NCBI GenBank assembly: GCA_041677345.1
Contig: JBAYQE010000003.1
Span: 9,616-73,615, forward strand
DNA: 64,000 nt
Source of the DNA: JALOAT01 sp041677345
GTDB lineage: Bacteria; Pseudomonadota; Gammaproteobacteria; Thiohalomonadales; Thiohalomonadaceae
Direction: 5' to 3'
The notes under the pieces are model-generated. The model was not told the DNA's origin and made no database searches. It saw only the letters and a program-made list of their open reading frames with translations. This document shows, piece after piece, positions 35,471 through 44,243 of the stretch (positions are counted from its first letter, which is position 1; the number at the start of each line of letters is the position of its first letter). Both the position numbers and the translations under genes were made by a program.

Positions 35471-35950
35471 ATGGCGGTCATTGCCCTGTATCCCGGCTCC
35501 TTTGATCCGATCACCAACGGTCACACCGACCTGGTGGAGCGCGCTACGCGCATTTTCGATCGGGTCATCGTCGCCGTGGCCGCGAGTGCAAAGAAATCGC
35601 CCCTGTTCAGCCTTGAAGAGCGGGTGGAACTCGCACGCCAGGTGCTGGTCGGATTGCCTGACGTGGAGGTGGTTGGTTTCGATTCGCTGCTGGTCGATTT
35701 CGCCCGCGAGCAGGGCGCCCATGTGATCCTGCGCGGTCTGCGGGCAGTGTCCGACTTCGAGTATGAAATCCAGCTCGCCGGCATGAACCGTCACCTCGAC
35801 GCCGAACTGGAAACCGTGTTTCTCACCCCGGCGGAAAGCCTGTCGTTCATTTCCTCCAGTCTCGTGAAGGAAATTGCCGGCCTGGGTGGGGATGTGTCGG
35901 CCTTCGTACACCCGGTGGTACGGGCTGCGTTGAATAACAGAATGCGCTAA
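35471..35950 (+). CDS. coaD: Phosphopantetheine adenylyltransferase CoaD
   Basis: 159-aa enzyme that adenylates 4'-phosphopantetheine, the penultimate step to coenzyme A. It has the nucleotidyltransferase motif YPGSFDPITNGHTD and the end motif SSSLVKEIAGLGGDVSAFVHP. ATG at 35471 gives the normal N-terminus; the frame is open for 66 nt upstream without a fit to the family. Followed closely by ferredoxin. Confidence 0.97.
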   Translation: MAVIALYPGSFDPITNGHTDLVERATRIFDRVIVAVAASAKKSPLFSLEERVELARQVLVGLPDVEVVGFDSLLVDFAREQGAHVILRGLRAVSDFEYEIQLAGMNRHLDAELETVFLTPAESLSFISSSLVKEIAGLGGDVSAFVHPVVRAALNNRMR

Positions 35951-35991
35951 TATTCGCCAACTTTGAGAATTATTGCTGGAGGACGTTTCCC

Positions 35992-36240
35992 ATGGCATTG
36001 ATGATTACCGACGAGTGCATCAACTGCGACGTGTGCGAGCCCGAGTGCCCGAACAGCGCGATCTCCCAGGGTGACGAGATCTACGTGATCGATCCCGCCC
36101 TGTGCACCGAATGCGTGGGTCACTACGATACTCCGCAATGCATCGAGGTCTGCCCCGTCGATTGCATCGTCAAGGACCCTGACCAGGAGGAAAGCAAGGA
36201 GGAACTCCTGGCGAAGTACGAGCGCCTGCAGAACGCCTGA
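35992..36240 (+). CDS. YfhL-family 4Fe-4S dicluster ferredoxin
   Basis: 82-aa ferredoxin with two cluster motifs: CINCDVCEPECPN and CTECVGHYDTPQCIEVCP (the second with the long 8-residue insertion seen in YfhL/Fdx of the Allochromatium type). The C-terminal helical tail ESKEELLAKYERLQ is typical. A GGAGGA sequence precedes the ATG. A strong terminator follows. Confidence 0.95.
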   Translation: MALMITDECINCDVCEPECPNSAISQGDEIYVIDPALCTECVGHYDTPQCIEVCPVDCIVKDPDQEESKEELLAKYERLQNA

Positions 36241-36260
36241 CGCGTCGCCGGCCGTCCACG

Positions 36261-36301
36261 AAAAGGCCCCCGCAGGGATCCTGCCGGGGCCTTTTTGTTT
36301 T
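36261..36301 (+). terminator. Rho-independent terminator after the ferredoxin gene
   Basis: Nested stems AAAAGGCCCC/GGGGCCTTTT and GCAGG/CCTGC around a GAT loop, with a T-rich tail. It is symmetrical, so it could also stop minus-strand transcription. Confidence 0.9.
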
Positions 36302-36444
36302 GCACCGGCCGGCACCGGTAGCGTCGTTATCAGCGCAAACGACCTGATAAAAACAAATGTTTCCGCCAAGCATGGTATGCATCTGGCCAGGCTCGGGGCC
36401 GGCGGCTAAATATTAAACGTCCACAGCCGCTTCGCGAGTTCACC

Positions 36445-37320
36445 ATGGATGGCAAGGTTGCGGAGCATTACCTCGGGGGCTCGGTCGGGCACCTCGAACA
36501 CATTGATTCGCTGGGTGAGGTCCTCGAGAGTCATTACGATTGGCTCTGGGCGGTCCAGCGTGCCCTGGTATGCGGCGAGCCCGGCGCGCATGCCAAGTGC
36601 CGCTTGAGCGACTGGCTGGCGGCGTCGCACGGGTTGCCGCAGGAGGCCCAGGGCTTGATCAGCCTGGTGGTTCACCGCCACCGTGCCGTGCACGGCGCGG
36701 CTGAGGCCCTGCTGGCACACCCTCACGACCGTGGCCGCATGGCGGCTGCGCGCTACGATGCCTTTCTCCACGCACGCAAGGCCTTCAAGGAGGCCGCCGT
36801 ACAACTGGAGCGTGCCCTGTGGAACAGCACATGCCTGCTGGACGCGCTCACCGGTCTGCGCAACCGCCACGGCATGTTCATGGAACTGCGCGAGGAACAA
36901 CAACGCGCACGGCGCGACGGCCGTCCTTGCACACTCGCCATGATGGACATCGATCACTTCAAGGCCATCAACGATGGCCATGGCCACGACGGCGGCGATG
37001 TGGTGCTACGCACCCTCACGCGCCTGGCCACTCTGTGCCTGCGCCCGTACGACCGCATCTATCGCTACGGTGGCGAGGAGTTCCTCCTCTGCCTGCCTGA
37101 TACCAGCACAGCGCAGGCCGCCGCGATCATTGAGCGCCTGCGCGAGGAGATCGCCATGACCACGGTGTGTGCAGGGCATCAGCCCCTGCATGTCACCGCC
37201 TCCTTCGGCATCGCACCGCTGGACCTCCAGCGCCCGGTGGAAGCCAGCCTCGCCCAGGCGGATGCCGCCCTGTACCGCGCCAAGGCGCAAGGGCGCAACC
37301 GTGTCGTTGCCGTGAGCTGA
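36445..37320 (+). CDS. dgcZ: CZB-GGDEF diguanylate cyclase, DgcZ-like zinc sensor
   Basis: 291-aa soluble enzyme. The N-terminal domain aligns with the chemoreceptor zinc-binding (CZB) domain of E. coli DgcZ, with likely zinc ligands His30 (SHYDWLWAV), Cys52 (KCRLSDW), His79 and His83 (VVHRHRAVH). The GGDEF domain has the active GGEEF and the inhibitory RxxD site RPYD five residues before it. In E. coli, zinc binding inhibits DgcZ. The overall order and spacing support this assignment; no alignment was run. Confidence 0.85.
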   Translation: MDGKVAEHYLGGSVGHLEHIDSLGEVLESHYDWLWAVQRALVCGEPGAHAKCRLSDWLAASHGLPQEAQGLISLVVHRHRAVHGAAEALLAHPHDRGRMAAARYDAFLHARKAFKEAAVQLERALWNSTCLLDALTGLRNRHGMFMELREEQQRARRDGRPCTLAMMDIDHFKAINDGHGHDGGDVVLRTLTRLATLCLRPYDRIYRYGGEEFLLCLPDTSTAQAAAIIERLREEIAMTTVCAGHQPLHVTASFGIAPLDLQRPVEASLAQADAALYRAKAQGRNRVVAVS

Positions 37321-37365
37321 GCCCGGGAAGGGCGGTGTCCAACAATCCCTGTGTCGGATTCCTGG

Positions 37366-38181
37366 TCAGCGCTGGCAGTGCGGGCAGTAGTACGTTGAGC
37401 GCTGGCCGGTGATGATCTGGCGGATGGGCGTACCGCAGGACGGGCACGGTTCTCCCGCACGGCCATACACGCGCAGCTCCTGCGCGAAATAGCCGGGCCG
37501 ACCATCACCTCCCACGAAATCGCGCAGGGTGGTACCGCCTGCCGCGATGGAATCAGTGAGCACCTGCTTGATGCAGCACACCAATGTCTCCATGCGCTTG
37601 CGGCTGATACGCCCGACGGCCCGCTGCGGATGGATGCCCGCCAGAAACAATGACTCGCTGGCATAGATGTTCCCCACACCCACCACCACGCTCGCATCCA
37701 TGATGAACGCCTTCACGGGTAGCTTGCGGCCGTGCGCTCGCGCACACAGATAGTCCGCGTCGAGGTCCGCGCCGAGCGGTTCCGGCCCGAGGTCGCGCAG
37801 CAGCGCATGCTGCTGCACATCGCCGGTGCACCACAGGGCGGCACCGAAACGCCGTGGATCGCTGAGCCGCAGGCAGTGGCCGCTGTCGAGCACCAGGTCC
37901 AGGTGATCGTGCTTGCCGGGAGGCGTGGCAGCAGGCAGCACGCGCAGGCTGCCGGACATGCCCAGGTGCAGCAGTGCGGTGCCGTGCGCGGTGCGAAGCA
38001 GCAGGTATTTCGCGCGTCGCGCCACGGCTTCGATGCGTGCGCCCGTAAGTCCTGTGATCAGGTCGTCGGTGATGGGCCAGCGCAGGCGCCGCTCGCGCAC
38101 GATGACCTCGCGCACGCGCCGTCCCTGCACATGCGGGGTGATGCCGCGGCGGGTGGTCTCCACTTCGGGCAATTCAGGCAT
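37366..38181 (-). CDS. mutM: Formamidopyrimidine-DNA glycosylase MutM
   Basis: 271-aa DNA repair enzyme that removes 8-oxoguanine and formamidopyrimidines. The catalytic Pro and Glu come from the N-terminal PELPEVETTRRG after Met removal. The helix-two-turn-helix region is VVGVGNIYASESLFLAGI, and a CxxC-CxxC zinc finger ends the protein (CPSCG ... YYCPHCQR). ATG at 38181 is required to expose Pro; the frame opens a few codons upstream. Confidence 0.97.
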   Translation of the reverse strand: MPELPEVETTRRGITPHVQGRRVREVIVRERRLRWPITDDLITGLTGARIEAVARRAKYLLLRTAHGTALLHLGMSGSLRVLPAATPPGKHDHLDLVLDSGHCLRLSDPRRFGAALWCTGDVQQHALLRDLGPEPLGADLDADYLCARAHGRKLPVKAFIMDASVVVGVGNIYASESLFLAGIHPQRAVGRISRKRMETLVCCIKQVLTDSIAAGGTTLRDFVGGDGRPGYFAQELRVYGRAGEPCPSCGTPIRQIITGQRSTYYCPHCQR

Positions 38182-38199
38182 GGCGGTACTCACGCGCCC

Positions 38200-39051
38200 T
38201 CAGGGCGACGGGTCCATGGGCAAGGTGAACAGGCGTTCGGCAGCCTCGGCGGTGAGCCGGTATTCGAGCCCGAGTTCCGGGCGTGCCAGTATCAGCCCGG
38301 GTTGGCGAGCCATGACGGCGAAGCTGATCTCGCTGCCATCGGCAAGTTCCACACGCACCGCACCGCGGCTGCGACGTGGCGTGTGCCGGGTGACGTCCAG
38401 TGCACGCGTATGCCGCCAGTGCTCCAGCAAGCTGTTGACCGCATCGGCGCTGAAGCCGGCAGGCTCCGGCAGCGCTGCCCAGCGCCCCTCACGCTGCACC
38501 ACTTCGAGATCGGGCAGGTGCAGCGCGGTGATGCGTGCATCCGGCGGCAGCAGGGCGGTGTCCACGAAGGTCGGATACTCACCCACCAGGTGGTAGTAGC
38601 CGCTGCCGTCGATGAGGTGCACCGCCTCACCGATACGCACGTAACGGCGCTGTTCGAGGGCGGCCTGCACACCGACGTCGATGACCGTGTCGTCGTTGTA
38701 GACGATGCGCAGTTCGGGTTGATCCAGGCCCAGCACCGTGAGGTCCGCCTCGGCGGCGTCATAGCGGCCGAGACTCGCGGCCTGTGCAATCCTCAGCACC
38801 GCCTGCGCCCGGTAATCACTGGCCGGGATCGTCACCGGCGCCACCAGCCACCAGCGGTCGGCGCGTCGCTCGAAGGCCACCATGCTGCCGTCGGGGCGCT
38901 CCACGCGCAGGTGCGTGATGTCCCCGGGCTTGAGCGCCGTGATGACGGTCGGCGCCGGATTACGCTCAAGCGCCGGTTCGAACAGGGCGACCGCCGCGAG
39001 CAGGAGGATGGCGACAAGCAGGACCAGATTGAGGAGCAGGCGTGAGCGCAT
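38200..39051 (-). CDS. DUF4340-domain membrane-anchored protein
   Basis: 283-aa protein with one N-terminal membrane anchor (LLLNLVLLVAILLLAAVAL) and an outer part of repeated DUF4340-like beta modules (DITHLRVERPDGSMVAFERRADRWWLV, ALHLPDLEVVQREGRWA). It is typical of the last gene of Gld-type ABC systems. Function is unknown; the domain may be a periplasmic cargo or scaffold. It begins 2 nt after the GldG-like stop. Confidence 0.85.
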   Translation of the reverse strand: MRSRLLLNLVLLVAILLLAAVALFEPALERNPAPTVITALKPGDITHLRVERPDGSMVAFERRADRWWLVAPVTIPASDYRAQAVLRIAQAASLGRYDAAEADLTVLGLDQPELRIVYNDDTVIDVGVQAALEQRRYVRIGEAVHLIDGSGYYHLVGEYPTFVDTALLPPDARITALHLPDLEVVQREGRWAALPEPAGFSADAVNSLLEHWRHTRALDVTRHTPRRSRGAVRVELADGSEISFAVMARQPGLILARPELGLEYRLTAEAAERLFTLPMDPSP

Positions 39052-39053
39052 GG

Positions 39054-40415
39054 TCAACGGTCGCGGCGGCGCAGCCAAAGGGTGAGGCCGGTGGCAATCA
39101 GCGCACCGGGGATGAGCAGCAGAAAGCCCGCGGCCATGATGACTGACAGCGTGGGTGTCAGGGTCAGCGCCACGTCCGGTGCGGCACGCGGGGGGATGTT
39201 GATGAAGGCGTCATCGTGGCTGAGCCAGTTCACCAGACGGTTGCCCAGATCCAGATTGGCGCCGTTGCCGATGAAGGCGTTGGACAGGAAATCGCCGTCG
39301 CCGATCACCACCACACGCTGGGTGCGGCGCGTATCGCCGTCGCCCAGTTCACGCGTGAACGCGAGGCCCAGGTCCAGCGGCCCGGCCAGGTCGCTGTCCT
39401 TGTCGAAGCTTACCGCGCCTTCCAGGGCGCCGGTTTCCGACCAACTCCGCGCCACCGTGCGCAGCAACGGTGACACACTCCAGTCCTGCGCCGGGTCGGC
39501 GCGCAACCCCGCTGCGGTAGGGAAGAGCGTGAGGCTGTCGAGACCTTCCGTGGCCGTGTGCAACGGGTAATCGGCGACCACGGCGAAGGTCGCATTACCG
39601 ATACCCAGCACCTCTGTGGTGGGGTCTACCACCACGCCCTCGTGGAGCGTCAGGCCCAGGAGTGCGGCCAGCGGCTCGAGCCCGCGCCATTCGCCCGGTT
39701 CGAGGAACCACAGCAGGTTGCCGCCCGCCGCCACATGGTCGCGCAGGATCCGGACTTCACCGGGCAGGAGGTTCACTTGCGGGCTGGCGATCACCACGGC
39801 GGTGGTCTGCGTGGGGATGGACGGGGTTTCGGCCAGATTCACCCGGTCGAGCAGAAAGCCCTTGTGTTCCAACTGTTGACCGAAACTGCCCAGGTCGTGG
39901 TTGGCCCGCCCGCGTGGTTTGCGCTCACCATGACCCTGCAGGAACAGAAACCGGCGCTCGGCGCTGCGTGCAAGGCGCTGCAATGCGTTGGTGAAGGCCT
40001 CTTCGGAAAGTGCCTGTACGTTTTCGCGCCGGCCCTCGTATTCAACGACCATCTCGCCTTCCATGGTCACGCCGTGGTCACGCACCTTGTCCGGATGCAG
40101 ATCCGGATTCACGAAGCGCAGGTCCAGACGCGCATGGTGGCGCTGATAACGCGCGATGAAATCGGCGATGGCGCGGCGCGAGGCGGTGAGCTCGCTCTCA
40201 CGTGCGAAGGCCGTGACGGTGATCGGCTCGTCCAGCGTGGCGAGCAATGCCACGCTGGCCTCGGCCAGGGTATGGCGGCCGCTGGCGGTCCAGTCGGCCT
40301 GCACGTGGTAACGCGTGCTGAGCCAGGCCACGAGCCCGATCGCGACGAGAAACAGTACCGTGAAGACGTAGCCCTGCAGGCGCAACCGGCGTTTACTTTT
40401 CCTGTTCAGTTCCAT
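39054..40415 (-). CDS. GldG-like ABC-associated auxiliary protein
   Basis: 453-aa protein with an N-terminal TM (GYVFTVLFLVAIGLVAWLSTRY), a long periplasmic part of the uncharacterised ABC_transp_aux/GldG family (RFLFLQGHGERKP, VVIASPQVNLLPGEVRIL, VVVIGDGDFLSNAF), and a C-terminal TM. GldG is part of a Bacteroidetes gliding transporter; gammaproteobacterial versions have no known substrate. It lies 3 nt after the permease gene. Confidence 0.88.
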   Translation of the reverse strand: MELNRKSKRRLRLQGYVFTVLFLVAIGLVAWLSTRYHVQADWTASGRHTLAEASVALLATLDEPITVTAFARESELTASRRAIADFIARYQRHHARLDLRFVNPDLHPDKVRDHGVTMEGEMVVEYEGRRENVQALSEEAFTNALQRLARSAERRFLFLQGHGERKPRGRANHDLGSFGQQLEHKGFLLDRVNLAETPSIPTQTTAVVIASPQVNLLPGEVRILRDHVAAGGNLLWFLEPGEWRGLEPLAALLGLTLHEGVVVDPTTEVLGIGNATFAVVADYPLHTATEGLDSLTLFPTAAGLRADPAQDWSVSPLLRTVARSWSETGALEGAVSFDKDSDLAGPLDLGLAFTRELGDGDTRRTQRVVVIGDGDFLSNAFIGNGANLDLGNRLVNWLSHDDAFINIPPRAAPDVALTLTPTLSVIMAAGFLLLIPGALIATGLTLWLRRRDR

Positions 40416-40418
40416 GGC

Positions 40419-41177
40419 TCAGTGCTGGAGACGGTCGGCGTCGAGGCGACGGATGCTGAACACGACGAAAACCGTGATGAACAGCAGGTAGTAGACGATG
40501 TCGCTGGTATCGAAGATGCCACGCAACATGGCCTGGTAATGCCGTTGCAGTGAGAGATAGGCGAACACGCCCGACTGGCCGGCATCGCCCACGGCACGCC
40601 CGGCCCAATCGATGATCCACGGCAGCAGCAGCATGCCGAAGGTGCCCACCGCCGCCACCGTGGGCTGGGCGGTGAGCGTGGACAGCCACAATCCCGCGGC
40701 CGCGAAGGCACTCAGCATGAGCATGAGCCCGAGCAACCCCGCCGCAAAGGTGCCGAGGTCGAGGCTGCCGGCGAACAGCAACGACAGCGGCATGAGTGCG
40801 AGCAGCAACAGCAGGATGCCCAGGAAGGTCATCACGCCCAGATACTTGCCCAGGATGATCTCGGTCATGGAGACCGGCGCCGAGAACAACAGCGGCAGCG
40901 TACCCGCGCGCCGCTCCTCACTGACAAGGCGCATGGTGAGCAGCGGGATCACCAGCAGCAGCACGCTGGTCGCGTTGGCGAACAGCGGTGCGACGATCAC
41001 CTCGGTGACACCCAAAGGGTTCTCCAGCATGGCGAGTCGCGGCTGCAAGGCCACGTATTCCTCTATCTGGGCCAGGAACAGGAAGGCCATGATGAATTGC
41101 ACCACCGCCAGGATGGACCAGGCAAGCGGTGACAGGAACAGGCTGCGCAGCTCACGCGCGGCAATGTGGCCGATCAT
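40419..41177 (-). CDS. ABC-2 type permease (GldF-like)
   Basis: 252-aa integral membrane protein with six predicted helices, for example LFLSPLAWSILAVVQFIMAF, TSVLLLVIPLLTMRL, and the ABC-2 signature EERRAGTLPLLFSAPVSMTEIILGKYLG. It pairs with the adjacent ATPase (4-bp overlap) and the GldG-like protein. Confidence 0.9.
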   Translation of the reverse strand: MIGHIAARELRSLFLSPLAWSILAVVQFIMAFLFLAQIEEYVALQPRLAMLENPLGVTEVIVAPLFANATSVLLLVIPLLTMRLVSEERRAGTLPLLFSAPVSMTEIILGKYLGVMTFLGILLLLLALMPLSLLFAGSLDLGTFAAGLLGLMLMLSAFAAAGLWLSTLTAQPTVAAVGTFGMLLLPWIIDWAGRAVGDAGQSGVFAYLSLQRHYQAMLRGIFDTSDIVYYLLFITVFVVFSIRRLDADRLQH

Positions 41178-42121
41178 GCGGCGGCGGCCTCCTCCGGTTC
41201 GGTGGTGGTGATGTCCACGAAGATGTCTTCCAGGGTGCGTCGCTCGGGCGTCAGCTCGAACAGGCCCCAGCCCTCGCGCACGGCACGCTCGGCGATGAGT
41301 TCGGCCGGGCTGTACTGGGGGTCGTGGTGTACGCGGATGTGCTCGGCGTCGGCGGCTTCAGCGCACTGCACACCGGCGATGTCCGTGAGCGCTTCCACCG
41401 GCGGCGGTGCCCGCAGGCCGATGAGCAGGCTGGAGCTCTGCATGCGGCGGGTGAGCCCTTCGATGCTGTCGGCGAGCACCAGTTCGCCGCGGTTGATGAT
41501 CTGCACGCGCGAACAGGTGGCCTGCACTTCAGGCAGGATGTGAGTGGACAGGATCACGCTGTGCTCCTTGCCCAGTTCGCGGATGAGCGCGCGGATCTCG
41601 CGGATCTGGATGGGATCGAGACCCACCGTGGGCTCATCGAGAATCACCACGTCGGGCTGGTGGATGATGGCCTGGGCGATGCCGACGCGCTGCTGATAAC
41701 CCTTGGACAGGTTGCCGATGAGGCGCCGGCCCACCTGTTCCAGGCCGCAGCGCTCCTTCGCACGCGTCACGGCCGCGGCAACATGGGGACGTGCGATGCG
41801 GTTGAGACGTGCGCAGAAGCGCAGGTACTCATCCACCGTGAACTCGCGGTAGACAGGCGGCTGCTCGGGCAGGTAACCGAGCGCGGCCTTGGCCGCTTTC
41901 GGGTGCTCCAGGATATCGATGCCGTTGATGGCCACACGACCGGCGCTGGGTGCCAGGTTGCCGGTGATCACCTGCATGGTGGTGGACTTGCCCGCACCGT
42001 TGGGACCGAGGAAACCGAGCACTTCACCGCGCCGGACGTCGAAACTCACGTCCTTTACCGCGCAGGTGGTGCCGTAGTAGCGATACAGATTGCTGACGGA
42101 GATGAGACGGTCCATGGCCAT
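41174..42121 (-). CDS. ABC transporter ATPase (GldA-like)
   Basis: 315-aa ATPase. Walker A GPNGAGKST, signature LSKGYQQRVG, Walker B VVILDEPTVGLDP, and switch His in STHIL are intact. The C-terminal extension (about residues 215-315) is longer than in a minimal ATPase and is typical of the CcmA/NatA-like family. It is the first gene of the four-gene Gld-like operon. Confidence 0.93.
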   Translation of the reverse strand: MAMDRLISVSNLYRYYGTTCAVKDVSFDVRRGEVLGFLGPNGAGKSTTMQVITGNLAPSAGRVAINGIDILEHPKAAKAALGYLPEQPPVYREFTVDEYLRFCARLNRIARPHVAAAVTRAKERCGLEQVGRRLIGNLSKGYQQRVGIAQAIIHQPDVVILDEPTVGLDPIQIREIRALIRELGKEHSVILSTHILPEVQATCSRVQIINRGELVLADSIEGLTRRMQSSSLLIGLRAPPPVEALTDIAGVQCAEAADAEHIRVHHDPQYSPAELIAERAVREGWGLFELTPERRTLEDIFVDITTTEPEEAAAA

Positions 42122-42212
42122 GGGGACGTATTATTTTTCAGTGGTCGCGGGATGCCAATACCGGCACAAGGGCTGTTAACCTAGCATTTCGTCACGGTCT
42201 ATCTCTCCATCC

Positions 42213-44186
42213 ATGGAATCCAGCCTGTTGTTAGGTGCCGATACCGGCGGCACCTTCACCGACTTCGTGCTCTTTGACGGCGAACACCTGCGCGTGCACA
42301 AGGTGCTGTCCACGCCAGAGGCACCGGAACGCGCGATTCTACAGGGTATTGGCGAACTGGGCCTGTCCGATCGACTGCACCGCTTGCAGGTGGTGCACGG
42401 TTCCACGGTGGCCACCAATGCCGTGTTGGAATCCAACGGCGTGCGCACGGTGTTCGTCACCAACCGGGGCTTCGCCGACCTGCTCGCCATCGGCCGTCAG
42501 GCGCGCAGTGCGCTTTATGACCTGCAGCCTCCACCGCCGCGACTGCCTGTGCCCCCGGAACTCTGCCTGGAGACGGGCGGCCGGGTGGGGGCGGATGGCC
42601 GGGTGCTCGAACCCCTCGATGACGAGGCGCTGGCGGAACTGGGGCGTCGGCTGCGTGCGCTCGCACCGCGCGCGGTGGCGATCAACCTGCTGTTTTCCTG
42701 GCTCGCACCGGAATTGGAGCGTGCCATCCGGCGCCAAGTTCCTGCGGACGTGTTTGTCTCGTGTTCCTCCGAGGTGCTCCCCGAGCAGGGCGAATACGAG
42801 CGTGGCGTGGCCACCTGGCTGAACGCCTGGGTGGGACCGCTGGTGCAAGGCTATCTGATGCGGCTCGGTGCGGGACTCGCCCCTGCCCGCCTGAGCGTGA
42901 TGCAGAGCTCGGGGGAGACTGTGGCTGCAGCCCAGGCCAGCCGCGAGGCGGTGCGCCTGCTGCTGTCCGGCCCTGCCGGAGGCCTGGCCGGCGCCCGCTT
43001 CGTTGCGGCCTGTGCCGGCCGTGCACGGTTGCTCACCTTCGATATGGGCGGCACCTCCACCGACGTGGCCCTCATCGACGGCGCGCCGCGCCTTACCCGC
43101 GAGGGCCGCATCGGCCCCTGGCCGGTGGCGGTGCCCATGGTGGATATGCACACCATCGGCGCCGGCGGCGGCTCCATCGCGCGGGTGGATGCAGGCGGGC
43201 TGCTGCATGTGGGACCGGCCTCCGCGGGGGCCTCGCCCGGCCCGGCCTGCTATGGTCGCGGCGGTCGCCTGGCCACGGTGACCGACGCCAACCTGGTACT
43301 CGGGCGTTTGCGCCCGGACGCCTTCCTGGGCGGACGCATGCACCTGGACGTGGAGGCAGCGCGCCACGCCCTGCAGCCCGTGGCCGAGGCCCTCGGCTGT
43401 GCGGTGGAGGAGGCGGCACTGGGTGTGATCGCGCTGGCCGACGAGCACATGGCCGCGGCCCTGCGGGTCGCCTCGGTGCAGCGCGGGGTGGACCCGCGCG
43501 GACTCACCCTGGTCTCATTCGGCGGCGCCGGCGGCCTGCATGTGTGCGCCCTGGCGGCGGCCCTCGGCATGCAGCATGCGCTGGTGCCGGTGCAGGCAGG
43601 CGTGTTGTCGGCCCTGGGCATGCTGGCGGCACCCCGCGGCCGCCAGTGCTCGCGCACCCGTCTCGCCCTGCTGGACCACCTGACGGACGCGGAACTCGAG
43701 GCGGAATTCGACGCACTCGCCGTGGAGGGTATTGCGGAACTGGCCGCGGAAGGTCTCGCACCCGAAGCCATCACCCGGCACCCGCGCCTCGACCTGCGCT
43801 ATCGGGGCCAGTCCTACACCCTGGACGTGGCCTGGGAGGGCGTGGAGCGCAGCCGTGAGGCCTTCCACGCGGCCCATCGCGCCCGCTTCGGACATGACCT
43901 GCGCCAGGACGTGGAGCTGGTGAACCTGCGCCTCGGCCTGCAGGGCCCCGCGCCTGAGATGCGCCTGCCGCCGCTGTCTCCACGCCCCGAGGCAATGGCC
44001 ACGGCACGGGTGACGCTGTGGGGCCAGGACGACCCCGTGGAGGTCTACGCACGGGAGCAACTGGCGGCCGGCCAGGTGATCACGGGACCGGCACTGGTCA
44101 CAGAGGCCGTGGCCACCACCTACGTGGCGCCGGGCTGGTGCGCCTCGGTGGATGCGGTGGGCAACCTGGTGCTGGACGCGGACTAG
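42213..44186 (+). CDS. Hydantoinase A/oxoprolinase-family protein (HyuA-like), orphan
   Basis: 657-aa ATP-grasp-unrelated ASKHA-fold enzyme. The start ADTGGTFTDFVLFDG, HGSTVATNAVLESNG, FDMGGTSTDVALIDG and GGAGGLHVCALAAALGM define the HyuA family. Related enzymes hydrolyse hydantoins, 5-oxoproline or acetone/acetophenone and usually work with a HyuB subunit. No HyuB gene follows here. Single-subunit members with unknown substrates exist. Confidence 0.88.
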   Translation: MESSLLLGADTGGTFTDFVLFDGEHLRVHKVLSTPEAPERAILQGIGELGLSDRLHRLQVVHGSTVATNAVLESNGVRTVFVTNRGFADLLAIGRQARSALYDLQPPPPRLPVPPELCLETGGRVGADGRVLEPLDDEALAELGRRLRALAPRAVAINLLFSWLAPELERAIRRQVPADVFVSCSSEVLPEQGEYERGVATWLNAWVGPLVQGYLMRLGAGLAPARLSVMQSSGETVAAAQASREAVRLLLSGPAGGLAGARFVAACAGRARLLTFDMGGTSTDVALIDGAPRLTREGRIGPWPVAVPMVDMHTIGAGGGSIARVDAGGLLHVGPASAGASPGPACYGRGGRLATVTDANLVLGRLRPDAFLGGRMHLDVEAARHALQPVAEALGCAVEEAALGVIALADEHMAAALRVASVQRGVDPRGLTLVSFGGAGGLHVCALAAALGMQHALVPVQAGVLSALGMLAAPRGRQCSRTRLALLDHLTDAELEAEFDALAVEGIAELAAEGLAPEAITRHPRLDLRYRGQSYTLDVAWEGVERSREAFHAAHRARFGHDLRQDVELVNLRLGLQGPAPEMRLPPLSPRPEAMATARVTLWGQDDPVEVYAREQLAAGQVITGPALVTEAVATTYVAPGWCASVDAVGNLVLDAD

Positions 44187-44243
44187 CCGGGCATCCGGCA
44201 CTCGCAACGGCGGCGACAGCGCGCTTCGCGAAGCATGCCCTTG

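Noticed and set aside
42339..43448. Minus-strand frame of 369 codons inside the HyuA gene
   Set aside because: Shadow of the HyuA frame in high-GC DNA.
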